A stretch of DNA of 64,000 bases from Azolla caroliniana (Eukaryota; Polypodiophyta), in assembly GCA_043228905.1 (NCBI GenBank), contig JBHGNT010000018.1, positions 6,882,001 through 6,946,000 on the forward strand. Reading direction: 5' to 3'. The translations under genes and the position numbers were made by a program. The notes beneath the pieces were generated by a model. It was given only the letters and a program-made list of their open reading frames with translations. It ran no database searches and was not told where the DNA came from. Shown here piece after piece: positions 21,555 through 33,268 of the stretch. Every line of letters starts with the position of its first letter. Position 1 is the stretch's first letter.

Positions 21555-23151
21555 AGCGCACCATGATTGTTGTGTAGTTCGATGTTGATGATGCTTGTCC
21601 CATCATTTTCAAATTCCATTGATGTTGCTTGAGGAAGTCTTAACTTTGTGATTTCCTTGGTAAGGTGTTCACTCTCGGTTTCTTTCATTACATATGATGA
21701 CCTAGAAAAAAGACTTTTGTCATCAAACTCCACAGAACGACTAAATATTATTTTACCTGTATCAGGAAGGTAAATTCTGTATGCTTTTACTCCATATGGC
21801 TCCCCATATCCAATAAATTTTCCTTTGATGCATCGATCCTCAAGTTTTGTCCTCTTGGCAGGTTGTATATATGCAAATGCAGTTGCTCCAAATACTCGAA
21901 GATGTGATATCTCAGGTGGGTACACCACATGGTGTATGGCACTTGTCCTTCTATACCTTGGTGAGGGGTTCTGTTTCGTAGGTAACAAGCTGTGGCGACA
22001 GCTTCTTCCCAGAATCTTGAGGCCATTCCACTCGTCTTCAACATACTCCTAGCAACATTTAATAAGGTGCGATTCTTTCTCTCGGCTATCCCATTTTGTT
22101 GAGGTGTGTAGACAGTTGACTTTTGATGAAATATACCATTTTTTTCGTTAAAGGCTTCCCATTCTTGTGAAACAAATTCCCCACCATTGTCACTTCTTAT
22201 TACTTTAACTTTAAGTTGTGTTTGATTTTCAACAAAGCTCTTATATGCACAAAATGCTTGGAATGCATTTCCCTTTTGTTTAAGAAAGTTAACCATTGTA
22301 AATCGCGAAGTGTTATCAATAAATGTTATAAAGTACCTTGCTCCGGAGAGTGAGTTGGGAGTTATCGGTCCACATACATCCATGTGAACAAGTTGGAGTA
22401 GTTCCTTTGTCTTTGAGTTACTTAGCGGGAATGATTTTTGAGCCCTTTTCCCATACATGCATCCTTCACAAATATCAATAGATTTAAATATTGTGGAAGG
22501 TAAACCTCTTACTAGGTTCTGATTTTGACACAATTTGAGTATTGGTGTATGTAGATGACCGAACCGGCAATGCCATAGATAGGTGGGAGACACATTGTCT
22601 ACTCCTCCTTGATGTACTTCAGCAGCTAATGCTTCTCCAAGATTCGCCTTGACAGGATATAGTTGCCCTTGTTTTGGACATACAATTTTTATCTCATGTT
22701 GACCATCTTGGATGTATAGGGTAGCTTGTTGTTTGCTGAATTTGACTGTCATTCCTTTTGCAGTAGCTTGTCCCACAGATAATAGATGTTTTGCAATTCC
22801 AGGTACAAAGTATATATCTGAAATTTGTACAACATGATTACTAATGAGTCTTAATTTGATATTACCTTTCCCAACTGCCACTTTTTGACCTTTGTCTCCG
22901 AAGGTGACCTTCAATGGTATTGGGAGCTCTTGATAGTTGTCCAACCAGTCTTTTCGATATGTTAGATGGTGAGTAGCCCTGGTATCCAAGAACCAGGTGC
23001 TATCATCTTCATTTTCTTCAAATGTGTTTGCATTATATGCTTGAATATACTCTTCTTCATCAGGTTCTCCATTTTGTTCAGGTGCTTCTTCAAAAGAATA
23101 TTCTGGATTTCTATCATCTTCTTGTTGGATAACCACATTATGTGCCTGGGG
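21555..23151 (-). pseudogene. C2 protease and integrase
   Basis: The stretch 23136-21787 encodes STWFLDTRATHHLT (protease core D-T-R in place of D-S-G), GAG-pre-integrase LWHCRFGHLHTPILKL, and integrase LVHMDVCGPITPNSL, VIRSDNGGEFVSQEW and YTPQQNGIAERKNRT. One frameshift near 21900 moves the reading to a second stretch ending at the solo LTR (FGATAFAYIQPAKR, GKFIGYGEPYGVKAYRIY). Only the frameshift, the R in the protease core and the solo LTR mark damage. Confidence 0.9.
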
Positions 23152-23991
23152 TCAGTTGGAGTTCTTCTCTGCTTGCTTGAGGCGACATACTCGATCAGTA
23201 TGTCCTTCCTTCTTGCAATATCTACAGATGATTCTAAAGCTTCCATTTTGTCGTGAGTTGTTCCCATAGTATTTTTGTGCTTCACTCTTGATGTATGTTT
23301 TGTTATTATTAGATTCATTATTTCTTACTTTTTCAAGTCTGTATCTTTGTTGGTTTGCTGGATGACCCCTTTGGAATCGATTGATGGAGACTGCCATTGC
23401 AATCGGTTGAGCATTATTCTTCTTTTGTCGTCGAATGTCTTCATGACGGATCTTAGTAAGTAGCTCAGACAATGTTGTCGTGCTACTATGCATAGTGATG
23501 AATGTTCCCCAAGATTCAGGGAGTTTGCTTAACACTAATCCAATCTTGTTGTCTTCTGAGATGCAGTTGTCGGCGGTAGTTGCATCATCCATGGCTGCCT
23601 CCCAAGTTGATAAGAAGGTAGGAACATCTTCTTCTTCCTGTAAAACACACATATTAAACAGGGTAGCTAAGGTGGGGAGTTTAGTTGTACCATCTTGAGG
23701 TTCGTATAGTTCCTTCAGTTTTGCCCACATTGCAGCTTCAGATGTGAGTTTTCAAATAATTTCTGACTGCTTTTCATCTACATTTAACATTATCTCTAGT
23801 CTAGCTCTTTTATCCAGCTTTCGCCACTCATGCCATTCGTCTGACTCTCGTTTTGCAGGTTCTGGACTAGTGCCAGTTGTGATGTCGAGGAGCTCCTCAA
23901 CATCAAGTAGTAGCTCCATTCGAGTCTTCTAGATTTTGTAGTTTTTCTCTGTTAATTTGTCCAAGGTATATTTTCTGCTTGAGCTTGCCAT
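23152..23991 (-). pseudogene. C2 gag
   Basis: Starts at an ATG (reverse of 23989-23991) 91 nt inside the PBS. The first 80 codons carry in-frame stops. From 23730 the frame is open: WAKLKELYEPQDGTTKLPTL, then LGTFITMHSSTTTLSELL-type UBN2 sequence. It ends with a CCHC knuckle, CRYCKKEGHTDRVC. Capsid-forming protein of copia elements. Confidence 0.87.
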
Positions 23992-24081
23992 AGTGATAGT
24001 TTTTAGATTTGTTTATTTCAGGAAATCTGTGGTGAGTTTTGTTGGTTATAGGGGAGTATGAGATTCTGATTGTGCAACCTA

Positions 24082-24093
24082 GCTCTGATACCA
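24082..24093 (-). other. C2 primer-binding site
   Basis: GCTCTGATACCA is the reverse complement of TGGTATCAGAGC and abuts the 5' LTR. Confidence 0.92.
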
Positions 24094-24402
24094 TGTAAGA
24101 AAAGTTCAGAAGATAATGGGCTGGATTGACAACAGAGAACAAGAGAGAGTTTTCCAGAATGAAGAACAAGGTAAGATCTTATATTAAAACAGGTGTATTG
24201 CAATGTAAGAACCTACAGAAAACTCTAGATATAGTACCACACACATCTCTAAACAATACTTTCATCCATATATATATACAAAGAAGTAACAACTAGCCGT
24301 TACTTCTTTGTAACTGTTGTTTTGTCTTTTGTAACTCATGTTTTGTCTTTATCCTCATAACTCATGTCTTATCATTTGTGGTGTAAACAGGTAATCTTAA
24401 CA
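24094..24402 (-). repeat. C2 5' LTR
   Basis: 309 bp, nearly identical to 18124-18452, with the same 13-bp inverted repeat at 24278-24311. Confidence 0.93.
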
Positions 24403-24850
24403 CGCTATTCGGTCGTTGTTCGGCCACCACTGGGCTGTTGTTGGCCATTGTCTGGCCAATCACCGCTGCCACTTGGCCGCGATTTGGCCACTGTCCGGCC
24501 ATTCACCACTGTGCGGCCACCACTCGGCCACTGTCGGCCACTGTACAGCCAATCACTGCCACCACATGACCATTGTTGGCCACTATCCGGCCAATTTCCA
24601 CCACTCGGCCGTTGTTCGGCCACCACTCAGCTAATCGCCCCTATTCGGCCACTGTTCGGACACCAGTCGGCCGTTGTCGGCCACCACTTGGCCGCTATCG
24701 GCCACTGTCCGACCGCTATCTGGCCGTCACTCGACCGTTTTCTGGCTGCTGTTGGCCACTCGACCGTTGTTCGGTCAATCGCTGTTGTAGGCCACTGTTC
24801 GGTTGTTTTCCGGCCGCTGTTCGGCTACCACTCGACCGCTATTTGTTCAT
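24403..24850. repeat. CGGCC-rich minisatellite
   Basis: About 450 bp of short units of the type CGGCCACTGTC, CGGCCACCACT and CGGCCGTTGTT, period near 10-12 bp, with no fixed longer phase. C2 inserted at its left edge (the remnant is at 18095-18123). Open frames through it (for example GHCRPLYSQ-like) are repeat artefacts. Confidence 0.85.
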
Positions 24851-25718
24851 TGTTCTGGCCGTCTCTTACGAAATTCATGTCGTCTTGTGTCAGGTCTCCC
24901 ACAGTTCCCATGGGAGCTCAGTCTAGGACCTCCACATGGAGGTTTCTCAACAAAGCATTCAATCTTGCTTTTGCTTCTGTCGCCATCGCTGAAACGGCTA
25001 GGCATGTTCCATCATCACTTAATCTCCTCAATCATGGATATTTTGAGGATTGTGGTGTTCAAAATTCTGAGTGTTAGGACTAGGATTATGAAGAGATTCT
25101 GATTGCTAAAGTCACAAAAGAGAATGAAGAGATTCAAGGGCAAGTCCAACTGCAAGGTGAGAAGATGGAAGATGTGGCAAAAGAAGAGTTAGTCAAGAAT
25201 GTGTAGAGAAATGAGATTATTAACAAAGACAAAAGTGTTGCGGAAGAAATTGCTATCATAAAATTGGAAGAAATCAACTACAAGGTGAGAAGATGGAAGA
25301 TGTGGCAGAAGAAGAGTTAGTCAAGAATGTGTAGAGAAATGAGATTATTAACAAAGACAAAAGTGTTGCGGAAGACATTGCTATCATAAAATTGGAAGAA
25401 ATCAAAATTAATGTATCTGATGATACATAGACTTTTGGTGATGTGAAGGTGGAGGAAGTAAAGGACATTGGAACCGAGGCCGTTATTGAAGAGGTCAAGG
25501 ATGTAGAGTTAGAAATAGTCATGAATGAGGAATAAAACAAGATATCGGAAGATATAGCGATCACTTCTTATGAAGTTCTTGAGGAAGATGATCAAATGAA
25601 AGAGGGTAATAATATAAAGGAGAATGTTACTATTGTTATTGAAGATATATAAATATCACCAAGAACCACAAAGGCATAAGAGATTGTGTTAGTGAGCATT
25701 GATGAAGTTGAAGTATAC
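24851..25718. repeat. degenerate unidentified sequence with a 128-bp tandem duplication
   Basis: I do not recognise a gene. 24851-25077 can be read as an open stretch (KAFNLAFASVAIAETARH), but nothing supports it. Two copies of a 128-bp unit start at 25154 and 25282 (AAGGTGAGAAGATGGAAG) with only a few differences. In one frame the unit gives Lys/Glu-rich VAKEELVKNV-like text. Because 128 is not a multiple of 3, the copies are out of frame with each other. Confidence 0.6.
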
Positions 25719-26040
25719 TTGTTACGGGCATGACCATATAATATCCCGTGGTGAGAATTTACCATAGTATTCTATACAAGTGGATAAGTGTGAGGGTTAA
25801 ACGAGAGTCTAAACAAGGGGAGGATTACTTTTAATCCTCGAGGTCTCGAGTTCAAATATGACTAAGACCATACAACATCGTTGATACATATGACTATAAC
25901 ACATGTTTAGACTTGAGATCTAAGTGCACTTCGGGGTCCTCATAATAGGACTTAAATAGCCGAAACCACATATGTGGGCATCAAAACATAGTTTATTGTT
26001 AACATTTTTTTCGTGTATAAACTATTCATGACGTGAACAT
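25719..26040 (-). repeat. left outer inverted-repeat arm of G3 (LTR-like)
   Basis: About 25837-26030 is the reverse complement of 33478-33671 with about 5% difference (shared block: ACACGAAAAAAATGTTAAC). 25719-25836 has TGTTACGGGCATGACC at its left edge and a tRNA-like B-box region. The arm is cut at 26040, where C3 begins. Confidence 0.75.
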
Positions 26041-26186
26041 TCAGTCGGATCGGTGCGTATCTGACTTCGGCAAGGACATAGGCAGATCTTCGGGAACGAA
26101 GACCGAACCGGCCAAGAAGGGTCTCACCGTTATGCCGGTCCACCCGCCAGAAGGATCCCGTTAAATGGTACGGGTATAACGAGTAC

Positions 26187-27735
26187 ATGGCGCATCATTA
26201 TGTGTACATGACCAAGGTCGAGGAAGTGCGTGAGCCGGAGAGCTACGCAGAAGCGGCAAAGGACGCAAATTGGCGTGCCGCTATGGAGGAAGAAATGCGG
26301 GCACTAGATGCCAATGGAACTTGGGACCTGGTTGACCCACCCCGTCACTATAAACCGATCGGATGCAAGTGGGTGTACAAGATAAAGTACAATGCCGACG
26401 GTACAGTTAACCGGTACAAGGCCCGGTTAGTGGCGAAGGGATATGTGCAGACCCACGGAATCGACTACGACGAGACCTTCGCTCCTGTGGCGAAGATGAC
26501 AACGGTTCGTGTGGTACTGGCGGTTGCTGCGGCAAGGGGGTGGCATCTTCATCAGATGGATGTGAATAATGCCTTCCTTCAAGGAGATCTTGAAGAAGAA
26601 GTCTTTATGACTCAGCCCCCCGGATTTTAGTCGGAGGTGAACAAGTCGGCGGTATGCCAGCTGAGGAAGTCGTTGTACAGCTTGAAGCAAGCCCCCCGTG
26701 CTTGGAATGTTAAGATCACGCATCGGTTGCGGAAGATGGGGTTTGTTGCCTCTAAGTCGGACTCTTCCCTGTTCATCCGTCAAGGCTCAAACGGTCTGGT
26801 ATGTATCTTACGCTATGTTGATGATTTAGTCATCACCGGCCCCGGTCTTCCGGAAATCAACCGCGTCAAGTCCCAGTTGTCGGACGCATTCGATATGAAG
26901 GACTTGGGGGACCGTCATTATTTCTTGGGGATCGAGGTGATCCGCACCCCCAATGGCATATTACTTTCTCAATGCCATTATGTGTTGAATATGTTGTACA
27001 AGTTCGGCATGACGGAATGTCGACCTGTCTCCACACCCCTGGACCGGAATCAGAAGATCCGTCCCAACTCCTGACCGGCCTGCGATGAGAAACGGTTCCG
27101 ACAAATAGTCGGAAGTCTGATCTACTTGATCATCACCCGACCCGACATTAGCTATCTGGTCGGACTGGTAAGCCAATTCATGCAGAAGCCGATCGTGGAG
27201 CACCTTCAGTGCGCGCAACGAATACTGAGGTATGTAAGCGGCACTAAGGACCGGGGGCTCTTATATCGGCAAGGTATAACCGAAGAGCTTGTGGGCTACA
27301 CGGATGCCGATTGGGTTGGCGATGCATCGGATCGTCGCTCAACTTCTGGCTTTATGTTTTCTCTTGGGAGCGCGGCTGTTGTGTGGAGCAGCAAAAAGCA
27401 ACCAACAATGGCTCTATCCAGCACTGAGGCTGAATACCGGGGCGCGACCGTTGCCACTTGCGAAGCCATTTGGCTTCGGCGACTGCTGCAAAACCTGTGG
27501 ATCGAGGTACCGACCCCGATCCTGATCTACTGCGATAACCTCAGTAGCATGCAGCTCGCCAAGAACCCTGTGTTCCATGCTCACACAAAGCACATATAAG
27601 TGCATTATGACTTCGTGCGTGAGCGGGTCCTGAGTGGTGAAGTTGAACTACGGTATGTTCACACGGATCGGCAAATTGCCGACATCTTCACCAAGCCGCT
27701 TGGGTCGGACAAGTTGCAACACTTTACCGAAATGC
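26187..27735 (+). pseudogene. C3 reverse transcriptase and RNase H
   Basis: [77 protein letters not shown], then after a TAG at 26628 [14 protein letters not shown] and YVDDLVIT (catalytic YVDD at about 26816). RNase H: GYTDADWVGDASDRRSTSGF, MALSSTEAEYRGAT, YCDNLSSMQLAKNPVFHAHT. Three in-frame TGA/TAA/TAG codons are the only lesions; the remaining domain order and lengths are normal for copia. Confidence 0.93.
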
Positions 27736-28502
27736 TTGGTATTCAACATCTCCACATGCCGCACTTGAGGGGGAGACGCAAGGGCAAAGACACTACCAAA
27801 ACGGGCAAAGGCAAAAAAACTGTTGAACTCGTAGGTAAGAGAAGAACCGGTAGAGGTGGAGACAAGAAGAAAAATGAAGCCGAGTCGACGAAGGAAGTCG
27901 GCACATCCGAGCAAGTCGGAGTGAGCGGCTGTGAAGAAGAAGTGTACACTCAGGGTGAGAAGTGCATGCTATTCGGAGGTCATCACGATCGCAATGGCCA
28001 TGATGCGGAGTCGAATGAAGAATTCGACTTCGGTGAACCAGCTGAAGAAGCCAAGGGAAGCACGGAGAAGGCCAAGACCCGGACGTGGTCCAATGTGGTG
28101 AGAGGCCTGAAGCTGAAAATCGAATCGAAGGATACCGATTCGGACAAGAGCTGGAACGAGTCAGAGACACCCAATTCGGATCAACAGACGGATCCGGATG
28201 AGTCGGATCAACTAGAGGCCAAGGAGACACGGATGCAGCGGAAGTCGATGCCATCGCGAGGGAACCGATGGATTGGAAAGCGCCGGAGTCATAGCAGCGA
28301 AGGAGCTGAGATGGGCCTATTGAGCAGACATGCCGAAGGTCGAGGCGCGCAGAACAAAAGGGGTCGCGGCAAACGGGACCGGACCGGACAAGGAGCGCGA
28401 GCAAGGCGAAGCGACGCCAGGAGAAGTCGGTTGGAAGAACCGGCTGCCACAGAGGTTGACACTACGACCCTACCTCAGGTTGAGCTTGAGGGGGAGTGTT
28501 GA
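27600..28502 (+). pseudogene. C3 RNase H end plus charged C-terminal extension
   Basis: After the RNase H terminus (HYDFVRERVLSGEVELRYVH, then FTKPLGSDKLQHFTEMLG) the same open frame runs about 250 further codons to a stop just inside the LTR. The extension is Lys/Arg/Glu-rich with low complexity and contains AKTRTWSNVVRGLKLK followed by an acidic Asp/Ser/Glu stretch and a basic Arg-rich end. A homologous tail with KTKTWSDVVKGLK is kept in C4 at 44590-45013. Most copia Pols end shortly after RNase H. Function unknown; nucleic-acid binding is only a guess. Confidence 0.8.
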
Positions 28503-28914
28503 GCGGCAAGCTCAACCGAAGCCGGATCGGCTGAATAAGCCTGAGCCGGTAAGCGAGATGAATCGGTATGCCGGTGAGCAACCGAGCCGGTGAGCAGTAA
28601 GGACCAGTGAGTTGGGGAGACGGTATGCCGGATCCAATCCGTAGCCAGAAGCCTAGTATAGGTTAGACTACTAGGCAATTATAGTCTCGTAGTTAGTGTC
28701 AGACGCTCGTGTGAGCATTGAAATACACCGTACTTCTAACAGTCTCGTGTGGACTTGTATAAATAGCGCTGATGAGCACGTTGTAGAGATACAAAAGATA
28801 CAGAGTATAGAGTATTCATATAATTTTGAAATATAGTGTGTCATGCTCTCACACTCTCTCTCTCTGTCTCTCCCACGTACTCTCTCTCTCTCTTTGTGTA
28901 TTGTTCTTTCTAAC
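28497..28914 (+). repeat. C3 3' LTR
   Basis: Starts TGTTGAGCGGCAAGCTCAAC and ends near TTGTTCTTTCTAAC. Resembles the C4 LTRs in layout: a TATA-like TATAAATAG, a CT/TC microsatellite (28850-28895) and the same end block. Joined at 28915 to the inner inverted arm of G3. Confidence 0.85.
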
Positions 28915-28937
28915 GCTTATGCAAGCAATCTTTTACA

Positions 28938-29051
28938 CATAGTAACTTGATCTTCAACCTCATCTCATACTTCTAGGGGGTATTGATGTGAGATCATGAT
29001 ATCGATTAATGTTTGCCCATGATATGTTTACATCACGACATGATGTTATGA
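28938..29051. repeat. left inner inverted-repeat arm of G3
   Basis: 114 bp that are the reverse complement of 33250-33364, with about four substitutions and one 1-bp indel. The arm's edge facing the coding region reads, outward, TGTCGTGATGTAAACATATC, which looks like the start of a TGTCGTGA-type LTR in the wrong orientation for a 5' LTR. Confidence 0.9.
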
Positions 29052-29098
29052 CTATTTGTCTGACCTTATCCTATTTCTTTGCCAGAAATAATCATTCA

Positions 29099-30562
29099 AT
29101 GGCTCAAAATAACGACCCGATGTCATTTGCTCAAGCGGAAGGAACTCAAGGAAATCCTCCTGGAGAAATGTCCATTGAGATGTATTTTTCACAAATAAGC
29201 CAATACCTTAGTTTCATCGCTTAACAAATGACCGAACTTCAGCAATCTCAAAGTGCTCTCGAGGCACGTGTCATTAGTTTACAACGTGAGACTAATCGAC
29301 TAGATGAGCGACAGCGTGAACCATCGTTTGTCATTAAGCCATTTACGGGAGGAAAAAAGGAAAGAACCGAAGAAGCAATCTGCACATGGTTGGGTCGATG
29401 GGAGTCTTATTTTGAGCTCTATCCCACGCCAGATAGTATGAAGATTGCATATGTCGGCCGAGAACTAGGAGGTAAGGCCGCTGCTTGGTGGCGTGTGATC
29501 CGAACTTTGGGGAAATTGCCCGATACCTGGAGAGATTTTGTCATAGTTTTTAAGGGCTAACTTTTGCAACCTCCCTCTCGAACCGAGGCAACACAACCTT
29601 TAATGAACCTCTCTAGCAGGAAGTTTTCCACGCTAGAAGACTATGTTCGCCATGCTAGAACCCAAATCCAAAAATCGGGTCTAGAAGGGGACAACTGGTT
29701 AATAGGTTGTTTTGTCAATGGCATCCCCAATTCGGACTATCACTGGATAGTGCACGATAAGGATCCAAAATTCTTCGAAGAAGCTGTTGAAATAGTTCTT
29801 CGCTATCAACACACTTCGAAGAAGGACCTCAACAAACCCAACGAAGCGCCCAGGACTAAGTAGTCACAATTCGTTGGGAAACGCAAGACACCCAACGAAT
29901 TCATGGATCACGATTGTAAGTGACCACATCCTTTTTGCGTATTCTGCAAAAAGAAGGGTCATACAAAAGAGCAATGTCGAAAGCTCCAACGGAAAGAGCA
30001 CGACAACAAAGCTAAAGCTGCAGACCGTAAAGGTCAGATTCCTAATGTCCTTCAGGTCTATACACATCATTTAAGTAATTGTCAATGTTCTTTCCGTAAC
30101 TATGTATTGGGTCCCAATGATTTACTACGTGCAAACGGGTATATCAATTGATCTCCCGTACAATTTTTGTTTGATTCGAGAAGCTCACACAACTTTGTGA
30201 ATGATTGTTTGGTTCAGATATGGGGAATCCAACCCACCGTAAGTGATCACACCTATACGGTGCACTTGACTGATGGAAGAGTACAATACATCAACGGGGT
30301 GATTCATTCATTAGGAATTTCTATTGATACTTATATAGAGGAAGTAGACTTCCATGTAATGAATCTTTCTACCATTGATGTAATACTGGGTTATCCCTGG
30401 TTCTATAATAAAAACTCTTCTTTATCTATTGATTGGGTTCATCATTCAATAACTTTTGTACTGAACAATTGTACTCATTTTATTCAATGTGTACAAAAAC
30501 AATCCCTCTCAATTGTTTCCTCTCCATCAATTTCGGAGTTCTCTTTTTCTACTATATTTTAA
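29099..30562 (+). pseudogene. gypsy G3 gag and protease
   Basis: ATG at 29099 (MAQNNDPMSFAQAEGTQ). Capsid part: FVIKPFTGGKKERTEEAICT, then YVGRELGGKAAAWWRVIRTL, with stops at 29222, 29558 and 29861. A zinc knuckle C-x2-C-x4-H-x4-C (CVFCKKKGHTKEQC) lies at about 29933-29975. The retropepsin-like region is FDSRSSHNFVND (D-S-R for D-S-G) followed by VILGYPWFYNKN. Four or more in-frame stops. Lineage is Ty3/gypsy; the capsid resembles the generic plant retrotransposon gag domain. Confidence 0.85.
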
Positions 30563-30599
30563 TGTGTACTTGATCGGACATTCACGTTTACAATATTGA

Positions 30600-33268
30600 T
30601 AATGCTCGGTTCAATTAACATATTTTGAACAACAACGACTTGATGAAATCTTAAATGATTTTCATGATGTTTTTCCGAGTGAACTACCAGATGGGTTACC
30701 TCGTAAACGTAATATAGACTATTGTATAGATATTGTACCTGGCGTTGCACCAATAAGTATACCCCCTTATCGCTTAAGTCGATCCGAAGAGGATGAGGTA
30801 TCTAAGCAACTCAAGGACTATTTACGAATGGGTTATATACGTTATAGTAAATCTCCATGGGGTGCATCAGTTCTCTTGGTTAAAAAGAACGAGGGCACAT
30901 GGCGTATGTGTATTAATTGCCGATGCTTGAATAAAGTGACGATCAAGAATTCGTATCCATTGCCCCGGGCTGACGATCTAATTGACCGTCTCCAGGGAGC
31001 TCGGTATTTTACGAAACTTGATCTCCGTACTGGCTACCATCAAATTCATATAAGTGAGGAAGATGTTCCTAAAACGGCATTTTGTACGCGCTATGGCCAT
31101 TATGAATTTTTGGTTCTGCCTTTTGGTTTGGCCAATGCTCCAGCTACATTTCAACAAGAAATGAATGACATTTTCCGAGAACAACTTGGAAAATTTGTCG
31201 TTATTTTCTTCGATGATATTTTAGTTTATAGCCATACATTACAAGAACATCCTAAACATGTCCGCTTTGTTTTACAAACATTGTGTGACAAACAGTTTTA
31301 TGCGAAGATCTCAAAATGTGAGTTCTTCAATAAATCAATTACTTATCTTGGACATCTCATAACCGAACGAGGAGTTGAAATTGATCCTTCTCGCATCGAG
31401 AAAATCAAGATTTGGCCCACTCCTCAGAATATTTGAGAAGTTCGAATCATTCCTTGGTTTTGTCGGGTTTTCGTGAAAATCCCTTCGTAATTACTCCCAA
31501 TTGACGACATCGTTTACTGATCTTCTAAAAGGTCAAACACGTAAGTCTACAAAACCTATTGTCTGGAATGCTACATTAGACCTCGCCTTTAAGGAACTCA
31601 AGGACCTAGTGTGCAAGGCTCCATCACTTCTTTTACTTGATCCTTCAAAACCTTTTGAGGTTGAAACCGATACAAGCGATTATGCTATAGGTGTTGCCTT
31701 ATATCAAGATGGTAAACCAATAACATTCGAGAGTAAGAAACTTGCTTCTTCTCAATGTCGGTATACCGTTCAAGAAAAGGAATTATTTGCAGTTATACAT
31801 GTGCTCAAAACATGACGCCATTATCTTTATGGAAATCGTTTTGTGGTAACTATGGACCACAAGTCCTTGAAATATTTTTGTGACCAACAAGACCTGAAAG
31901 GTTGTAAGGCACGATGGGTTGATCTCATCTAGCACTTTGATTTTTCCATACGATATTGTAAAGGTTCCTTGAACACTGTCGCTAATGCACTAAGTCGAAT
32001 CTGTGAAGTTAACATGCTTAGCTTCATTGAAATAACATCAGATCTTTATAATCACCTTCGAGGAAAGTATCTTGATGACAGTTATTTTGCGAAATATTGG
32101 GCAAGAGTTGAGTCTGGAACAGACACCACCACATCCTCGAAGGAATACTTATACATTGCCAACGGTCTGCTCTACCATAATGGGAAGGTTTGTGTTCTAG
32201 ATTTGCTTGAGGTCAAAAAGAGAATTCTTTTTGAATGCCATGATGCACCCCTTGCAGGGCACCCTGGAATACATCGTACACTCGTTCTCATCTCCACTCA
32301 ATTTTATTGGCCTAAGATGCGTCTTGACATACATAGCTATGTGACTAAATGTCACCAATGTCAGGTTAACAAAGTTGAGCGACTTAAAGCCGTAGGACTT
32401 GGACATTCCCAATAATAAGTGGGAAAGTATATCCATGGATTTTATTGTTAGCCTTCCTTGGACCCAAAAAGGGCATGATGCCATCTAGGTTGTGGTTGAC
32501 AGACTAACTAAAATGGCCAGATTTATTGCTACGTAAACCACAGTAACAGCTGCTGAATTGGCTTACCAATTCGTTGACGAGTTATTTCGTTTTTATGGGT
32601 TACCAAGGGATAACGTGAGTGATCAAGATCCAAAGTTTACGAGTGACTTCTAGACGGAAGTCTTTAAGAAGTTAGAAACTACATTGAGCATGAGCTCCAC
32701 GGATCATCCTCAATCCGATGAATAGACAGAACGAGTAAATCAAATTATTGAGGACATGCTTCGAGCATACGTTGGTACAAATACAACAAAATGGGAACGT
32801 CATCTTCCAATTTTGGAGTTTGTTTACAACAGCTCCAAGCATACATCGACAAGATATAGTCCTTTTATGTTGATGTATGGTTTTCAGCCACGAACCCCGA
32901 TTGATGTTAATATACATCATGATGAGTTACGACGTATGCTAAATTTTCTTCGGGATATGCAAGATATGTTGCATATTGCACGAGATAATATAAAAACAGC
33001 TCAAGATAGAGCATGTTTTTATGCTGATCATCATAGGCCACCTTGTGTAATCAACCTTGGACAGAAGGTATTTTTACATGTACCTCACAATTCTAAGACA
33101 TTGTCTAAGAGTAAGTGCACTAAGTTAGCCCCACGGTTTTGTGGACCTTTTACAGTCCTCAAACGCATTGGGTCATCAGTCTATTGTCTCGCTCTTCCAG
33201 ATGGTGTTGAAATTCATCCAGTTTTTCATGTGAGTCGTCTAAAAGAACTTCATAACATCATGTCGTGA
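30600..33268 (+). pseudogene. gypsy G3 RT, RNase H and integrase
   Basis: [53 protein letters not shown], catalytic box [10 protein letters not shown] (FFDD rather than YLDD). RNase H: FEVETDTSDYAIGVALYQDG. Integrase: H-H-C-C finger with HDAPLAGHPGIHRTL and CHQCQVNK, then degraded D and E regions, and a C-terminal GPFTVLKRIGSSVYCLALPD ending FHVSRLKELHN. No chromodomain follows. Stops at 31434, 31813, about 31930, 32413 and several in the integrase core. The last 19 nt lie inside the right inverted arm. Confidence 0.88.

Larger units (their letters stand above)
18124..24402 (-). mobile_element. Ty1/copia element C2, young, carrying a solo LTR
   Basis: Minus-strand order from the right: LTR 24094-24402, PBS 24082-24093, gag, protease, integrase, RT/RNase H, G-rich PPT (18453-18460 in reverse), LTR 18124-18452. 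The flanks TGCTA (18119-18123) and CGCTA (24403-24407) form a 5-bp duplication with one mismatch, set in a minisatellite. The LTRs differ by about three substitutions and two indels (5 and about 15 bp). The element has few lesions; the solo LTR 20796-21554 is the main one. Confidence 0.93.
26041..28914 (+). mobile_element. Ty1/copia element C3, 5'-truncated
   Basis: Contains the linker before RT, RT, RNase H, a long C-terminal extension, the PPT TTGAGCTTGAGGGGGAG (28480-28496) and a 3' LTR. Gag, protease, integrase and the 5' LTR are missing. It splits the left inverted arm of G3. Same family as C4, by LTR, PPT and tail. Confidence 0.87.

Noticed and set aside
24364-25077. A 237-codon open frame over the CGGCC array
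   Set aside because: Repeat-encoded in all frames; no domain; it crosses from the C2 LTR into minisatellite and unrelated DNA.
27743-28404. Minus-strand open frames opposite the C3 tail
   Set aside because: Shadows of a low-complexity charged reading frame; Ser/Leu/Pro-rich with no domain.
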